Source: Dysgonomonas sp. 216
GTDB lineage: Bacteria > Bacteroidota > Bacteroidia > Bacteroidales > Dysgonomonadaceae
NCBI RefSeq assembly: GCF_010501065.1
Contig: NZ_QVMM01000004.1
Location: 124,001 to 188,000 of the forward strand
Reading direction: 5' to 3'
Length of the DNA stretch: 64,000 nt
The notes beneath the pieces are model-generated. The model was not told the origin of the DNA. It worked only from the letters and a program-made list of their open reading frames with translations, and made no database searches. A program made the translations under genes and the position numbers. Shown one piece after another: positions 53,923-62,888 of the stretch. How positions within the stretch are numbered: position 1 is the first letter of the stretch; each line of letters opens with the position of its first letter.

Positions 53923-56900
53923 ATGAAAAAGATAATAATAACCTTGTTTATAGGGATAATACTCTCTATAAATATTCATGCACAGATGACCTTACATCAA
54001 ATAGCAACGATACCGGTTGAACAAAAAGAATTGGTTTTGGATTCCATTAAAGACAGATTGACAGATATAATCGAATTTACTGAAACTGCGAACCTATTAT
54101 CTACGAATTACATTGCCAATGAAACAGATTCTGTCTTTTTTCATGGAAAGAATCAGGCTGTAAGATCAATTTCTACGTTAGCGGCATCAATCAACACAAG
54201 TAGTAGTGTCGGGGAGATTGCTTACACAAGCGGAGTGTCCCCCAATGGGGCATCGTACATAAATGTTCCGATTGAATTGCCAAAAGCCCCTATTGGATTA
54301 ACTCCTGAACTGGCTTTCACCTACAATAGTTTTGGAAAAAGGAATGACATGGGTTATGGATGGTCACTATCTGGTATATCAACAATTTCAAGAACAAATA
54401 AGGATGGATATTATGACAATTTACCTATTGGAATGAAAAACGATTATTTAGACGTCTTTTCACTAGATGGATTACGATTAATACGAAAAACCTTTAATAT
54501 AAGAGAAATCACATATATTACTGAAAGTGGAAATATAAAAGTGACAGGATATCCCAAAACGATAAATTCTATAGAAACTATTTCACATTTTGAGGTAAAA
54601 TATCCGAATGGAGTGATAGCTATTTATGGTTTCAATAATGAAAGTATTCCTGTAACAGATTACCCCATAACAAAAATGACTGATATTCAGGGCAATTCAA
54701 TAACCTATACCTATGATTACCATGCCCATAACGGTTATCATCGTAGAATCTTGGGTATTACGTATGGGAAAAATAATGAGTATCAGGTGGAAATAAAATA
54801 TAGGGGAACAGGAAGTGTAGGAGAAGTAACTGAATATATAGGAGGAAATAAATTATTAAAGAATGCTATGATCAGTTACGTAAATGTAAAGTATAATTCT
54901 AATCAATTGAAATCATATATATTAGACTATTCAACAAGTGAAACAAGATTATTGAATAGCATCGGGCTTTCTGACGGTTCTAACTCAATGAATACTCTGA
55001 ATTTTTACTACGGAATTTCTGGCCAGTCCCACACCTTTAAAAATAATGGTTCAGCAACAATGCCGTATTGGTATAATTTCACAGATCCGGCCTCTATTCG
55101 CATACAACGGGGTAAATTTGAATATGGGGCTCAGGATGATGGGATTATTATGTATCCTAATAAAGCTGCCTATTATGAATACAAAAAAGGATCAACTAAC
55201 TATATAGCTAATCAATATACAGGAAATGAAGATATAATTATTTCTTCTGGATTAGATGGTACTTATTCGATGCCTTACACAAATTTAAAGACTGGTGTGG
55301 GGTTTATAGATGTTTTATGCGCGAATTTAGATGAATATGAAGATGAAGAGATAATAAAGATCAATAATTATGTTTCAGGTAGTTATGATAAGATTGATTT
55401 CCATGTCTATACAGCAGACTTATTGTTTGGTCTAGTACGCAAATATTCACGATCTTTTCAATTTCCATTAATTGATTACCAAGGCGTCGGAAGCGTTACA
55501 CCTAAATGTTTTTATGCAGGTGATTTTAATGGTGATGGGAAAACAGAAATTTTAGTTATTTCTTCCTCTAATACTATGGGAAAAGGAAACCCGACAAAGG
55601 TATACTTATTTGATTTAGAGTCAAATAAAAAGTTATACGAAGGATCTCCTTTCAACTATTTTTTACTTACACATGGTGTAGAAGAAGCTAATAGAGATCA
55701 AGCTACAATAATAAATAATTCGGATGAATTATTTATTGGAGACTTTAATGGCGTTGGTAAGTCTGACTTATGCCTCATAGGAGCATCTAATACGAAGATA
55801 TTCTCATTTAATATAAATAATGTTCCAACGAGTGTATCAACAATTACATCCCTTACTAGGAATACTTATAGAAACCGTTATATGATGTCAGGCGATTTTA
55901 ATGGCGATGGAAAAACAGATTTAATATTAGCCCCACCTTTAAATGGTAATACGACATGGAAAGTATATTATTCGACCGGTAAATATCAATTTGATAGCAA
56001 GGATATCTCAATATCAAACGCATATAATAAAGACAAGATTCATTATAGCGTTCAGGATTTAAACAGGGACGGGGCAACTGAATTAACCAAAACAGACCAG
56101 TCTGTTTCGACAAATACCACATTCAATTCATATATTATATTTAATGGTAAATATGAAAGGGGCGTTGGAATCACTCTAACAAAAAACTCTCTACCCATAC
56201 CTATCAATATTCAGAGTACTAATGAATTTACTTCATTACTTGTAATCTCTCCCTCTGGAGGGAAGGTTGCTCGCTACAATTACAATTTTGACTATGCCAA
56301 GGCAAATATTATTACAAGTTTTTCTAATAGTTTCGGGGTAACAACTTCTTTCAACTATAATCGGCTTAATGAAAAAATTAATGGAACTAATATATTCTTT
56401 AATAAAGGGACAGATGCTGAATTTCCATTTTATAATTATGCTGATGGTGGTTTTCTGGTAACAACAGCTTTACAACAAAAAGTAAACAATACCCTCGTAA
56501 AAAATATAAGTTATATTTACTCAAATGCTGTTATACATAAGAAAGGACTCGGTTTTTGTGGATTTCAGAAAGTATCAACACAAGATAAACTATTACCTTC
56601 CAATAATCAGATCGATACATATGACCCTTATCAATGGGGAATATTAAAAAACAAAAAATCAGGTTATGATAATATTTATGATAATACCTATGAATATGAT
56701 ATCACAGTTGAATTCTTGAAAAACAGGAGTATCACACTAAAGAAGAAAACTGAAAAAGACCTGCTACATGGATTTACTGTAACATCGACTTATACTTATG
56801 ATACTTTCGAAAACCCATTAACAGAAATAGTTAACTATGGAAATGGAATTATAAAAACAAATACTAAAATCTATAATTCATTTACAGGAACGAATCTTTA

Positions 56901-59900
56901 TTACTTAAATGAGGTAGCTGAAGAGTCGGAAAAAAGCGAATGCAATGGCATAACTATAATTAACAAAAAAGTTTTGAGTTACAATACATATCATCAACCA
57001 TTATCCGTAAAATCATATGTAAATGATAATTTAGTAATGGAAGTTGCAAATACATATTCTAATAAAGAGCTAACCGAATCCAGACAAAAGCCTTATACTT
57101 CACCGGACTGGCTTATTACCCAGTATACCTACGACGACAATGGCAGGATAAAAAGGGTAACAGACCCTATGGGTAGATTTAAAGAAAGTACATACAATAT
57201 GAATGGAACGCTCCAATCTGTCAAAGACCACAAGGGATTAGAAACCAGTTATACCTATGACACATGGGGTAGGTTGCTATCCGAAACATCTCCTGATGGC
57301 AGAGTAAAAACCACAAGTCGCAATTGGAGTACAAGCACATATGGTTTGATATGTATCACCGAAACAGAAACGGCTAGTCCTACAACCAAAAAATATTTTG
57401 ACGCTTTGGGGCGGGTTATCAGGTCAAGTGAAATACGATTTGATGGAAAAGAGTTAAAGACAGATTATCAGTATGATAATCAGGGCAGACTATATAAGAC
57501 ATCTATCCCTTTTACAGGGACAACAGCTTCTTTATGGAATTCTTATGTCTATGATGAACATAACAGAACAAAATCATTGAATTACGCTTCAGGCAAAAAA
57601 GACACATATTCTTATAACAAAAATGTGACAACAAGCCTTATTGATAGTATATCCGAAACTAAAACCGTCAATCAGCTTGGACAGATAATATCATTGGTTG
57701 ATATGACTGGGACGGTTACATATCAATACAGACCGGACGGACAACTGACTTCTACAACAGCAGCAGGAGTATCTACGACATTCGAATATGACAAGTATGG
57801 ACGTAAGACAGCTATAAACGATCCTAGTGCCGGACGAAGAACCTTTGGATATGACAGTAGTGGTAATATCAATAAAGAAACCGATGCCAGAGGTAAAATA
57901 ATAACAATGACATATGATACATATAACCGTTTAAAAACTAAAACGATTGATGGCGTAACGACAACCCATACATATAATGGGGACGGATTGCTAAGTGCTG
58001 TTTCGTCTTCCAATGGTACAAGCCGAACTGTTACATATGATCCTACTTATTACTATAAAATAAAAACAGAAAAAGAAACCATTGCCGACAACAAATGGAT
58101 GGAGAAATCCTATAATTATAATGCAACAGACGGAGTGCTGGCCTCAATAACGTATAAATCTTCCGAAGCATCGGCAAATATAGGTACAGAAAGTTATACC
58201 TACCAGAATGGACATCTCAAGGCAATTGCCTTTGCAGGAACTACCGTGTGGCGGCTTGATGCCGAAAACAATATGGGTATCCCTTCGCAGGTAACCACAG
58301 GCGGATTGACACGTATTTATGGTTATGACGCTTATGGAATGCCGGTACGTAGAGTTACGAGGAACACATCGGGTACAGCTATCCAGCATGTTAATTATAG
58401 CTTCAATCCGCGAACCGGAAATCTGACATGGAGAAAGGATAGCATCCGCAACAAAGTGGAAAATTTTGGGTACGACAAGATGAACCGACTTACAACATTG
58501 CCGGGCAAAACCGTCACTTATGCAAACAATGGCAATATACTTGGCATATCAACAGTGGGTGCATTTGCTTATAATACTAGTAGGCCGTATGCCATTGCTG
58601 AATTTACGCCATCAGGTACATCACAAATACCATTGCGCGACCAGACTATAGCCTACAATACGATGATGCGTCCAACTTCCATTACGGAAAATAATTATGT
58701 GACAACTTTGGCTTATAATAGTGACGGACAAAGGACAAAGATGAACATCAAGAAAAGTGGCACAGATGAACTTACCCGTTACTACCTCGATGGCGGACGC
58801 TACGAAATAGATAAAGCTGTTGCAGGAAACAAAGAAAGGTTGTATCTTGGTGGTGACGCTTATTCGGCAGCGGCCGTATATGTAAAAGAAGGCAACACAT
58901 GGGCAATTTACTATATCTGTCGCGATTATCTGGGCAGCATCACACATGTGGCCAACGCTTCGGGAGCAGTGAGGCAGGAGCTAAGCTACGATGCATGGGG
59001 ACGTTTGCGCAATCCGGCCAATCAGACCATCTATACTTCGGGCAGTGAACCTGTACTTCTATTAGGAAGAGGATATACCGGACACGAACATCTGACGATG
59101 TACGGGCTGATAAATATGAATGCGCGCCTGTATGACCCTGTACTTGGACGCTTCCTATCGCCAGACCCGTATGTGCAAGACCCTTATAACAGCCAGAATT
59201 TCAACAGGTATTCTTATTGCCTCAATAATCCGTTGAAGTATAATGACCCGAATGGAGAGCTCTTTAAATGGATATGGGGAGGAGTAAGTGGTTTTTGGAA
59301 GGGTGTATTCAGAGGTAAAAATATCTTTAAATCGACTTGGCAAGGATTTTCCAATGCTGTAAAAATTGATTGGGGCGCATTTAAAGGTGATCCAAAACAG
59401 ATTATATCCCGCTTTACTTGGGAGTTGCCACAGACATTGGTTGGTAATTCATGGTCTCATGCACGAAACATTGCAGGATATGTTGATCAGGTGAAATACT
59501 ATAACGGAGCTACTTTTGTTATTAATGATAATTCCAGCAATTATGATGGTGTAACATTGGGCAACTATATAAACATGAATATCAGAGATGAATACACAAA
59601 AGATGTTTTTGAACCATCATGGAATGGGGGCAAATTCACTCCGGTAGCAGATGATATGATGATGCATGAATACGGACATTACCTACAGAGTCAAATGCTT
59701 GGACTATTATATTTGCCAACAGTAGGAGCTCCTAGTCTATTAAATAGAATAGGCTGGATAGGTACTAGTGATAAAAATTATTTCTATACTGAAAAATGGG
59801 CTAACGATATGGCATATGATTATTTTGCACGGCCATCTATTCCTAAAGGATTTAAAGAATGGAATTTTAATAAATATCCTGTAAATAATCCTTCAAATAT

Positions 59901-59946
59901 ATTTCCATGGATTTATGATCCTATAAATAATAAGGTAGTATACTAG
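53923..59946 (+). CDS. Polymorphic toxin: SpvB-Rhs protein with a metallopeptidase-like tip
   Basis: This 2007-residue protein has a signal peptide (residues about 1-20). An SpvB/TcaC-like domain follows (about 90-160, GYGWSLSGIS). FG-GAP/VCBS beta-propeller repeats are at about 535-720, each with DFNGDGKT-like calcium loops. YD/Rhs repeats span about 1060-1640, and the Rhs core ends at RLYDPVLGRFLSPDPYVQDP and then NPLKYNDPNGE at about 1768-1778. The last 229 residues form the variable tip with MMHEYGHYLQSQ (HExxH-like, His1915 and His1919), typical of a zinc metallopeptidase. The toxin tip is released inside the shell and kills rivals by family analogy. Confidence 0.9.
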   Translation: MKKIIITLFIGIILSINIHAQMTLHQIATIPVEQKELVLDSIKDRLTDIIEFTETANLLSTNYIANETDSVFFHGKNQAVRSISTLAASINTSSSVGEIAYTSGVSPNGASYINVPIELPKAPIGLTPELAFTYNSFGKRNDMGYGWSLSGISTISRTNKDGYYDNLPIGMKNDYLDVFSLDGLRLIRKTFNIREITYITESGNIKVTGYPKTINSIETISHFEVKYPNGVIAIYGFNNESIPVTDYPITKMTDIQGNSITYTYDYHAHNGYHRRILGITYGKNNEYQVEIKYRGTGSVGEVTEYIGGNKLLKNAMISYVNVKYNSNQLKSYILDYSTSETRLLNSIGLSDGSNSMNTLNFYYGISGQSHTFKNNGSATMPYWYNFTDPASIRIQRGKFEYGAQDDGIIMYPNKAAYYEYKKGSTNYIANQYTGNEDIIISSGLDGTYSMPYTNLKTGVGFIDVLCANLDEYEDEEIIKINNYVSGSYDKIDFHVYTADLLFGLVRKYSRSFQFPLIDYQGVGSVTPKCFYAGDFNGDGKTEILVISSSNTMGKGNPTKVYLFDLESNKKLYEGSPFNYFLLTHGVEEANRDQATIINNSDELFIGDFNGVGKSDLCLIGASNTKIFSFNINNVPTSVSTITSLTRNTYRNRYMMSGDFNGDGKTDLILAPPLNGNTTWKVYYSTGKYQFDSKDISISNAYNKDKIHYSVQDLNRDGATELTKTDQSVSTNTTFNSYIIFNGKYERGVGITLTKNSLPIPINIQSTNEFTSLLVISPSGGKVARYNYNFDYAKANIITSFSNSFGVTTSFNYNRLNEKINGTNIFFNKGTDAEFPFYNYADGGFLVTTALQQKVNNTLVKNISYIYSNAVIHKKGLGFCGFQKVSTQDKLLPSNNQIDTYDPYQWGILKNKKSGYDNIYDNTYEYDITVEFLKNRSITLKKKTEKDLLHGFTVTSTYTYDTFENPLTEIVNYGNGIIKTNTKIYNSFTGTNLYYLNEVAEESEKSECNGITIINKKVLSYNTYHQPLSVKSYVNDNLVMEVANTYSNKELTESRQKPYTSPDWLITQYTYDDNGRIKRVTDPMGRFKESTYNMNGTLQSVKDHKGLETSYTYDTWGRLLSETSPDGRVKTTSRNWSTSTYGLICITETETASPTTKKYFDALGRVIRSSEIRFDGKELKTDYQYDNQGRLYKTSIPFTGTTASLWNSYVYDEHNRTKSLNYASGKKDTYSYNKNVTTSLIDSISETKTVNQLGQIISLVDMTGTVTYQYRPDGQLTSTTAAGVSTTFEYDKYGRKTAINDPSAGRRTFGYDSSGNINKETDARGKIITMTYDTYNRLKTKTIDGVTTTHTYNGDGLLSAVSSSNGTSRTVTYDPTYYYKIKTEKETIADNKWMEKSYNYNATDGVLASITYKSSEASANIGTESYTYQNGHLKAIAFAGTTVWRLDAENNMGIPSQVTTGGLTRIYGYDAYGMPVRRVTRNTSGTAIQHVNYSFNPRTGNLTWRKDSIRNKVENFGYDKMNRLTTLPGKTVTYANNGNILGISTVGAFAYNTSRPYAIAEFTPSGTSQIPLRDQTIAYNTMMRPTSITENNYVTTLAYNSDGQRTKMNIKKSGTDELTRYYLDGGRYEIDKAVAGNKERLYLGGDAYSAAAVYVKEGNTWAIYYICRDYLGSITHVANASGAVRQELSYDAWGRLRNPANQTIYTSGSEPVLLLGRGYTGHEHLTMYGLINMNARLYDPVLGRFLSPDPYVQDPYNSQNFNRYSYCLNNPLKYNDPNGELFKWIWGGVSGFWKGVFRGKNIFKSTWQGFSNAVKIDWGAFKGDPKQIISRFTWELPQTLVGNSWSHARNIAGYVDQVKYYNGATFVINDNSSNYDGVTLGNYINMNIRDEYTKDVFEPSWNGGKFTPVADDMMMHEYGHYLQSQMLGLLYLPTVGAPSLLNRIGWIGTSDKNYFYTEKWANDMAYDYFARPSIPKGFKEWNFNKYPVNNPSNIFPWIYDPINNKVVY

Positions 59947-59988
59947 AAAGAAATTGGTCTAATAGAAAGTAACATAAATATTTAATAT

Positions 59989-60396
59989 ATGAAAAAGTGT
60001 TTATTTATAATTCCATGTATTATTCTGATGACAATGATATTTACCGCATGTCCGGATGATAATTATAATGCTATTAATTTGAAAAATATTAGCCAACGTA
60101 ATGTTGTTATTTATATTGGAGGTGAAGATTACGGCGAGCCAACCTATCCTGACACTTTATTGCCAAATAAAAACCGCACAAAACCTATTTTTAATGACTA
60201 TACTAGATTTGGCTTTACCAAAGATCTTAAACATAGCAAGGTTTGTGTATTTTTTCTCGATCAGGATACGATAGCAAAGTACGGATGGGATAAAGTCAGG
60301 GATGATTATATGATTCTAAAAAGATATGATGTTAATGAGCAATACCTGCGGCAGAAAGAAGTCAACTGGACTATTGTTTATGAAGATGAAAAGTAA
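59989..60396 (+). CDS. Lipoprotein, candidate immunity protein
   Basis: This 135-residue protein has a lipoprotein signal MKKCLFIIPCIILMTMIFTA with the lipidated Cys at 21. The mature part is polar with many Asn, Asp and Tyr and has no known domain. It follows the toxin by 42 bases. A periplasmic lipoprotein could neutralise a periplasm-targeted metallopeptidase tip, as immunity genes typically follow their toxin. The function is inferred from position. Confidence 0.65.
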   Translation: MKKCLFIIPCIILMTMIFTACPDDNYNAINLKNISQRNVVIYIGGEDYGEPTYPDTLLPNKNRTKPIFNDYTRFGFTKDLKHSKVCVFFLDQDTIAKYGWDKVRDDYMILKRYDVNEQYLRQKEVNWTIVYEDEK

Positions 60397-60905
60397 AATG
60401 GTTTTTATTAGCGGGGGGTGTAAACCTCTCGCTAAATTCTATCTCCAATGCCGTCAATATTGATTACGGCTTATGGAAAGGTGATCATCAACAAGCCCTT
60501 TCGAAATTCACATGGGAGTTACCTCAGACACTTATAGGAAATTCTTATTCTCATATCCGAAATGGAATTGGGCAAGTCGATAAAGTTCGCTATTTTGATG
60601 GGGCAACTTTTGTAATAAATGATAATTCGTCTAAAAATGATGGTATCACTTTAGGTAGTTATATAAATATTAATATAGATAGACCTTATGATAAATCAGT
60701 TTTTGAGCCTAATGGGAACTTTACTGTCGTAAATAGTCCTTTATTTATGCACGAATACGGGCATTATATCCAAAGCCAGCAATATGGGTGGGGATATCTG
60801 TTTTCAATAGGAATTCCGAGTATTAAAAGTGCAGCGAAAGCAAGTACTGTGAGTAGTGTTTATCACAATGGAGGGTATATTTATAGAACAACTACTAAAG
60901 GTTAA
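60393..60905 (+). pseudogene. Displaced second Rhs toxin tip, truncated
   Basis: In frame 60393-60905 the translation aligns with the tip of the Rhs gene: SNAVNIDYGLWKGDHQQALS, KFTWELPQTLIGNS, GATFVINDNSSKNDGITLG and FMHEYGHYIQSQQ, each close to the counterpart in the upstream toxin. No start codon of its own is convincing, so it is a displaced cassette that recombination could swap into the main gene. Homology stops near 60895, where the sequence meets the truncated ABC exporter on the other strand. The C-terminal third of the tip is missing. Confidence 0.85.
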
Positions 60906-61562
60906 CATAAGCTGAGCTATCAATATTAAATAAATGAATCCCAGATTTTGGTTATTTATACCAAAATCGACAATAGATTGGGTAAGGAAAGGGAATATCA
61001 ATTGCAAAAGGCTACCAAATAAAAGTCCCAAGAATAGTTGTCCCATCAAATTCTTATATGGACGGAGATAAGTGAACAAAAAAGAAATTCCTCTTTTACT
61101 TATTTTTTCATCGATTTCATAAAAATCTGGCGTAGGTTCAAGTAATAATACAACTCCCGTATCTTCTCCATTATACTTAGAACTCAACCAACACTTACAA
61201 AATTCATCTTTGGTATATTTAATCTTTCCCTTTGCTGGGTCTGAAACATTTATGTAGTCAACAGACTTTTTTGTTTTTATCTTATATACGACAACAAAAT
61301 GTTGTTGATTCCAATGTACAATACATGGAAAAGGGGCATCTTTCAACTTCTCATAACTTATCGCCGCGCCCATTGTTCGAAAACCGATACTCTCGGCGGC
61401 TTCGCTGATGCCTAGTAATGAAACTCCTTCTCTGGTTAAGGAAGATCTTTCCCGAAGTGTTTCCAACGAAAACTTTTTTCCGTAAAAAGCTGCGATTATT
61501 TTCAGGCATGTAGGACCGCAATCCATAGCATCATGCTGAATGAACGAAGGGAAAGGTTTCAT
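60804..61562 (-). pseudogene. Truncated C39-peptidase ABC exporter
   Basis: The frame encodes 252 residues. It begins with a complete peptidase C39 domain: Cys in HDAMDCGPTCLKI, His in HWNQQHFVVVY, and Asp in SDPAKGK. It then enters the first transmembrane helices (LFLGLLFGSLLQLIFPFLT). After LILIAQLML the sequence leaves the family and reads out as the reverse complement of the displaced toxin tip. The rest of the membrane domain and the ATPase are missing, so the exporter is inactive. It overlaps the radical SAM gene by 4 bases and would have exported the modified peptide. Confidence 0.88.
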
Positions 61563-62884
61563 GAATTATTGTACCTCTTTTTTAATCCTAAATGTATTTT
61601 CATAAATTCAGGTAAAAAACCTTTGTAATAAGTACAGACATCCATATTGCCGCCTTCAAATTCATTTTCTATTCGATGAATAGGGCAACCTCCGTTACAG
61701 ATAGGCAAATATGAGCATCCGGAACATTTGGGATCATCTAAAGTGTCTGCACCATATAGCTGTCGGTTTAATACAGTTAAATTAACATCTCTTATTTCCC
61801 CGTCTATCAGTCTTCCTATCGCATATTTTTTGTTACCTATAATTTCCCAGCATTTATAAACATAACCATCCGGGTCTACTCCGATTGCAGTTTTATTACG
61901 AATGGCACATTCTTCAAAAAAACGGCTTGGATACCGCAAGAATGGAGTATAAATGTCCTTCTCCTTAAATAACTTTAGAATATATTCGGAGCATTCTTTT
62001 CTGTTAAAGAAATAATTATCAGCGTCTGTAAGACAATCATTACATCCCCGGTCTTTTACAAATGCCGGAGAAACCACCAAATTTTTTCCTTTATATCTTT
62101 TAGTTAAAAAAGAATACAGGCTTTCATAGTCATCCATATTCTCTTTTGTCAGGTTTACCCTTATCGAAACATCTATTTCAGAAGCTGTTTTTGTTATTAA
62201 ATCGATATTACTGATTATTTGAGAGAATACATCGTTACAATCATCTGTATATTTTATTTTGTTATGGCTGTTTTTGTTCCCATCCAAAGTTATTTGTATA
62301 GAAGATATATCCACAGATTTCAAATCTTCAATTACTTGTGGTGTTATATGGTATGCCGTTGTTATTATATTTGACATACATTTTTTGTCCCATACTAATT
62401 TAAACTTCGAATAGAATTCCTTTATTTGTTCCATTGCCATAAGAGGCTCTCCTCCAAACCAGGTAATATGGATATTCTTAAGTTCCTTATTTAAGGATAT
62501 ATATTTTGTCAGAGAATCTATTACTTCAGAGGATATGTACGATTTTTCTTTTTTCTCAAAGCAATAATGACAGTTGAAATTACAGTCCATTGTTGGAGCA
62601 ATGGTCAAATGCATTGTTTCATTTTGTGCTCGTTGACCTTCAATAATAGATTTATATAACAGGAATTCATCTTTGTCGTTTTCCGTGATAAAATACTTAT
62701 TCTTCAAAATCTCAAATAACTCGGAATCTATTTTATCTTTCTGAATTTCGCTTTTAGCCTTTTTATAGTGACTAAGAATATCATATGACTCTTCATCGAT
62801 CCGCAATAACGAATTAGACAATGTGTTGTATATGTAATAATTATCATTGTCTGAAAAAAAGAATGTATATTTTGATATTTTCAT
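61559..62884 (-). CDS. Radical SAM/SPASM peptide maturase
   Basis: This 441-residue enzyme probably modifies a ribosomally made peptide. The radical SAM cluster motif is CNFNCHYC (C-x3-C-x2-C) at about 100-107. The GGEP motif is in WFGGEPLM. The C-terminal SPASM domain has Cys residues in CWEIIG, CSGCSYLPICNGGCPIH and the terminal CTYYKG for two auxiliary 4Fe-4S clusters. The N-terminal part (about 1-80) has a PqqD-like feel. No precursor peptide lies in the window. The gene is coupled to the broken exporter by a 4-base overlap. Confidence 0.88.
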   Translation of the reverse strand: MKISKYTFFFSDNDNYYIYNTLSNSLLRIDEESYDILSHYKKAKSEIQKDKIDSELFEILKNKYFITENDKDEFLLYKSIIEGQRAQNETMHLTIAPTMDCNFNCHYCFEKKEKSYISSEVIDSLTKYISLNKELKNIHITWFGGEPLMAMEQIKEFYSKFKLVWDKKCMSNIITTAYHITPQVIEDLKSVDISSIQITLDGNKNSHNKIKYTDDCNDVFSQIISNIDLITKTASEIDVSIRVNLTKENMDDYESLYSFLTKRYKGKNLVVSPAFVKDRGCNDCLTDADNYFFNRKECSEYILKLFKEKDIYTPFLRYPSRFFEECAIRNKTAIGVDPDGYVYKCWEIIGNKKYAIGRLIDGEIRDVNLTVLNRQLYGADTLDDPKCSGCSYLPICNGGCPIHRIENEFEGGNMDVCTYYKGFLPEFMKIHLGLKKRYNNS

Positions 62885-62888
62885 TCTT

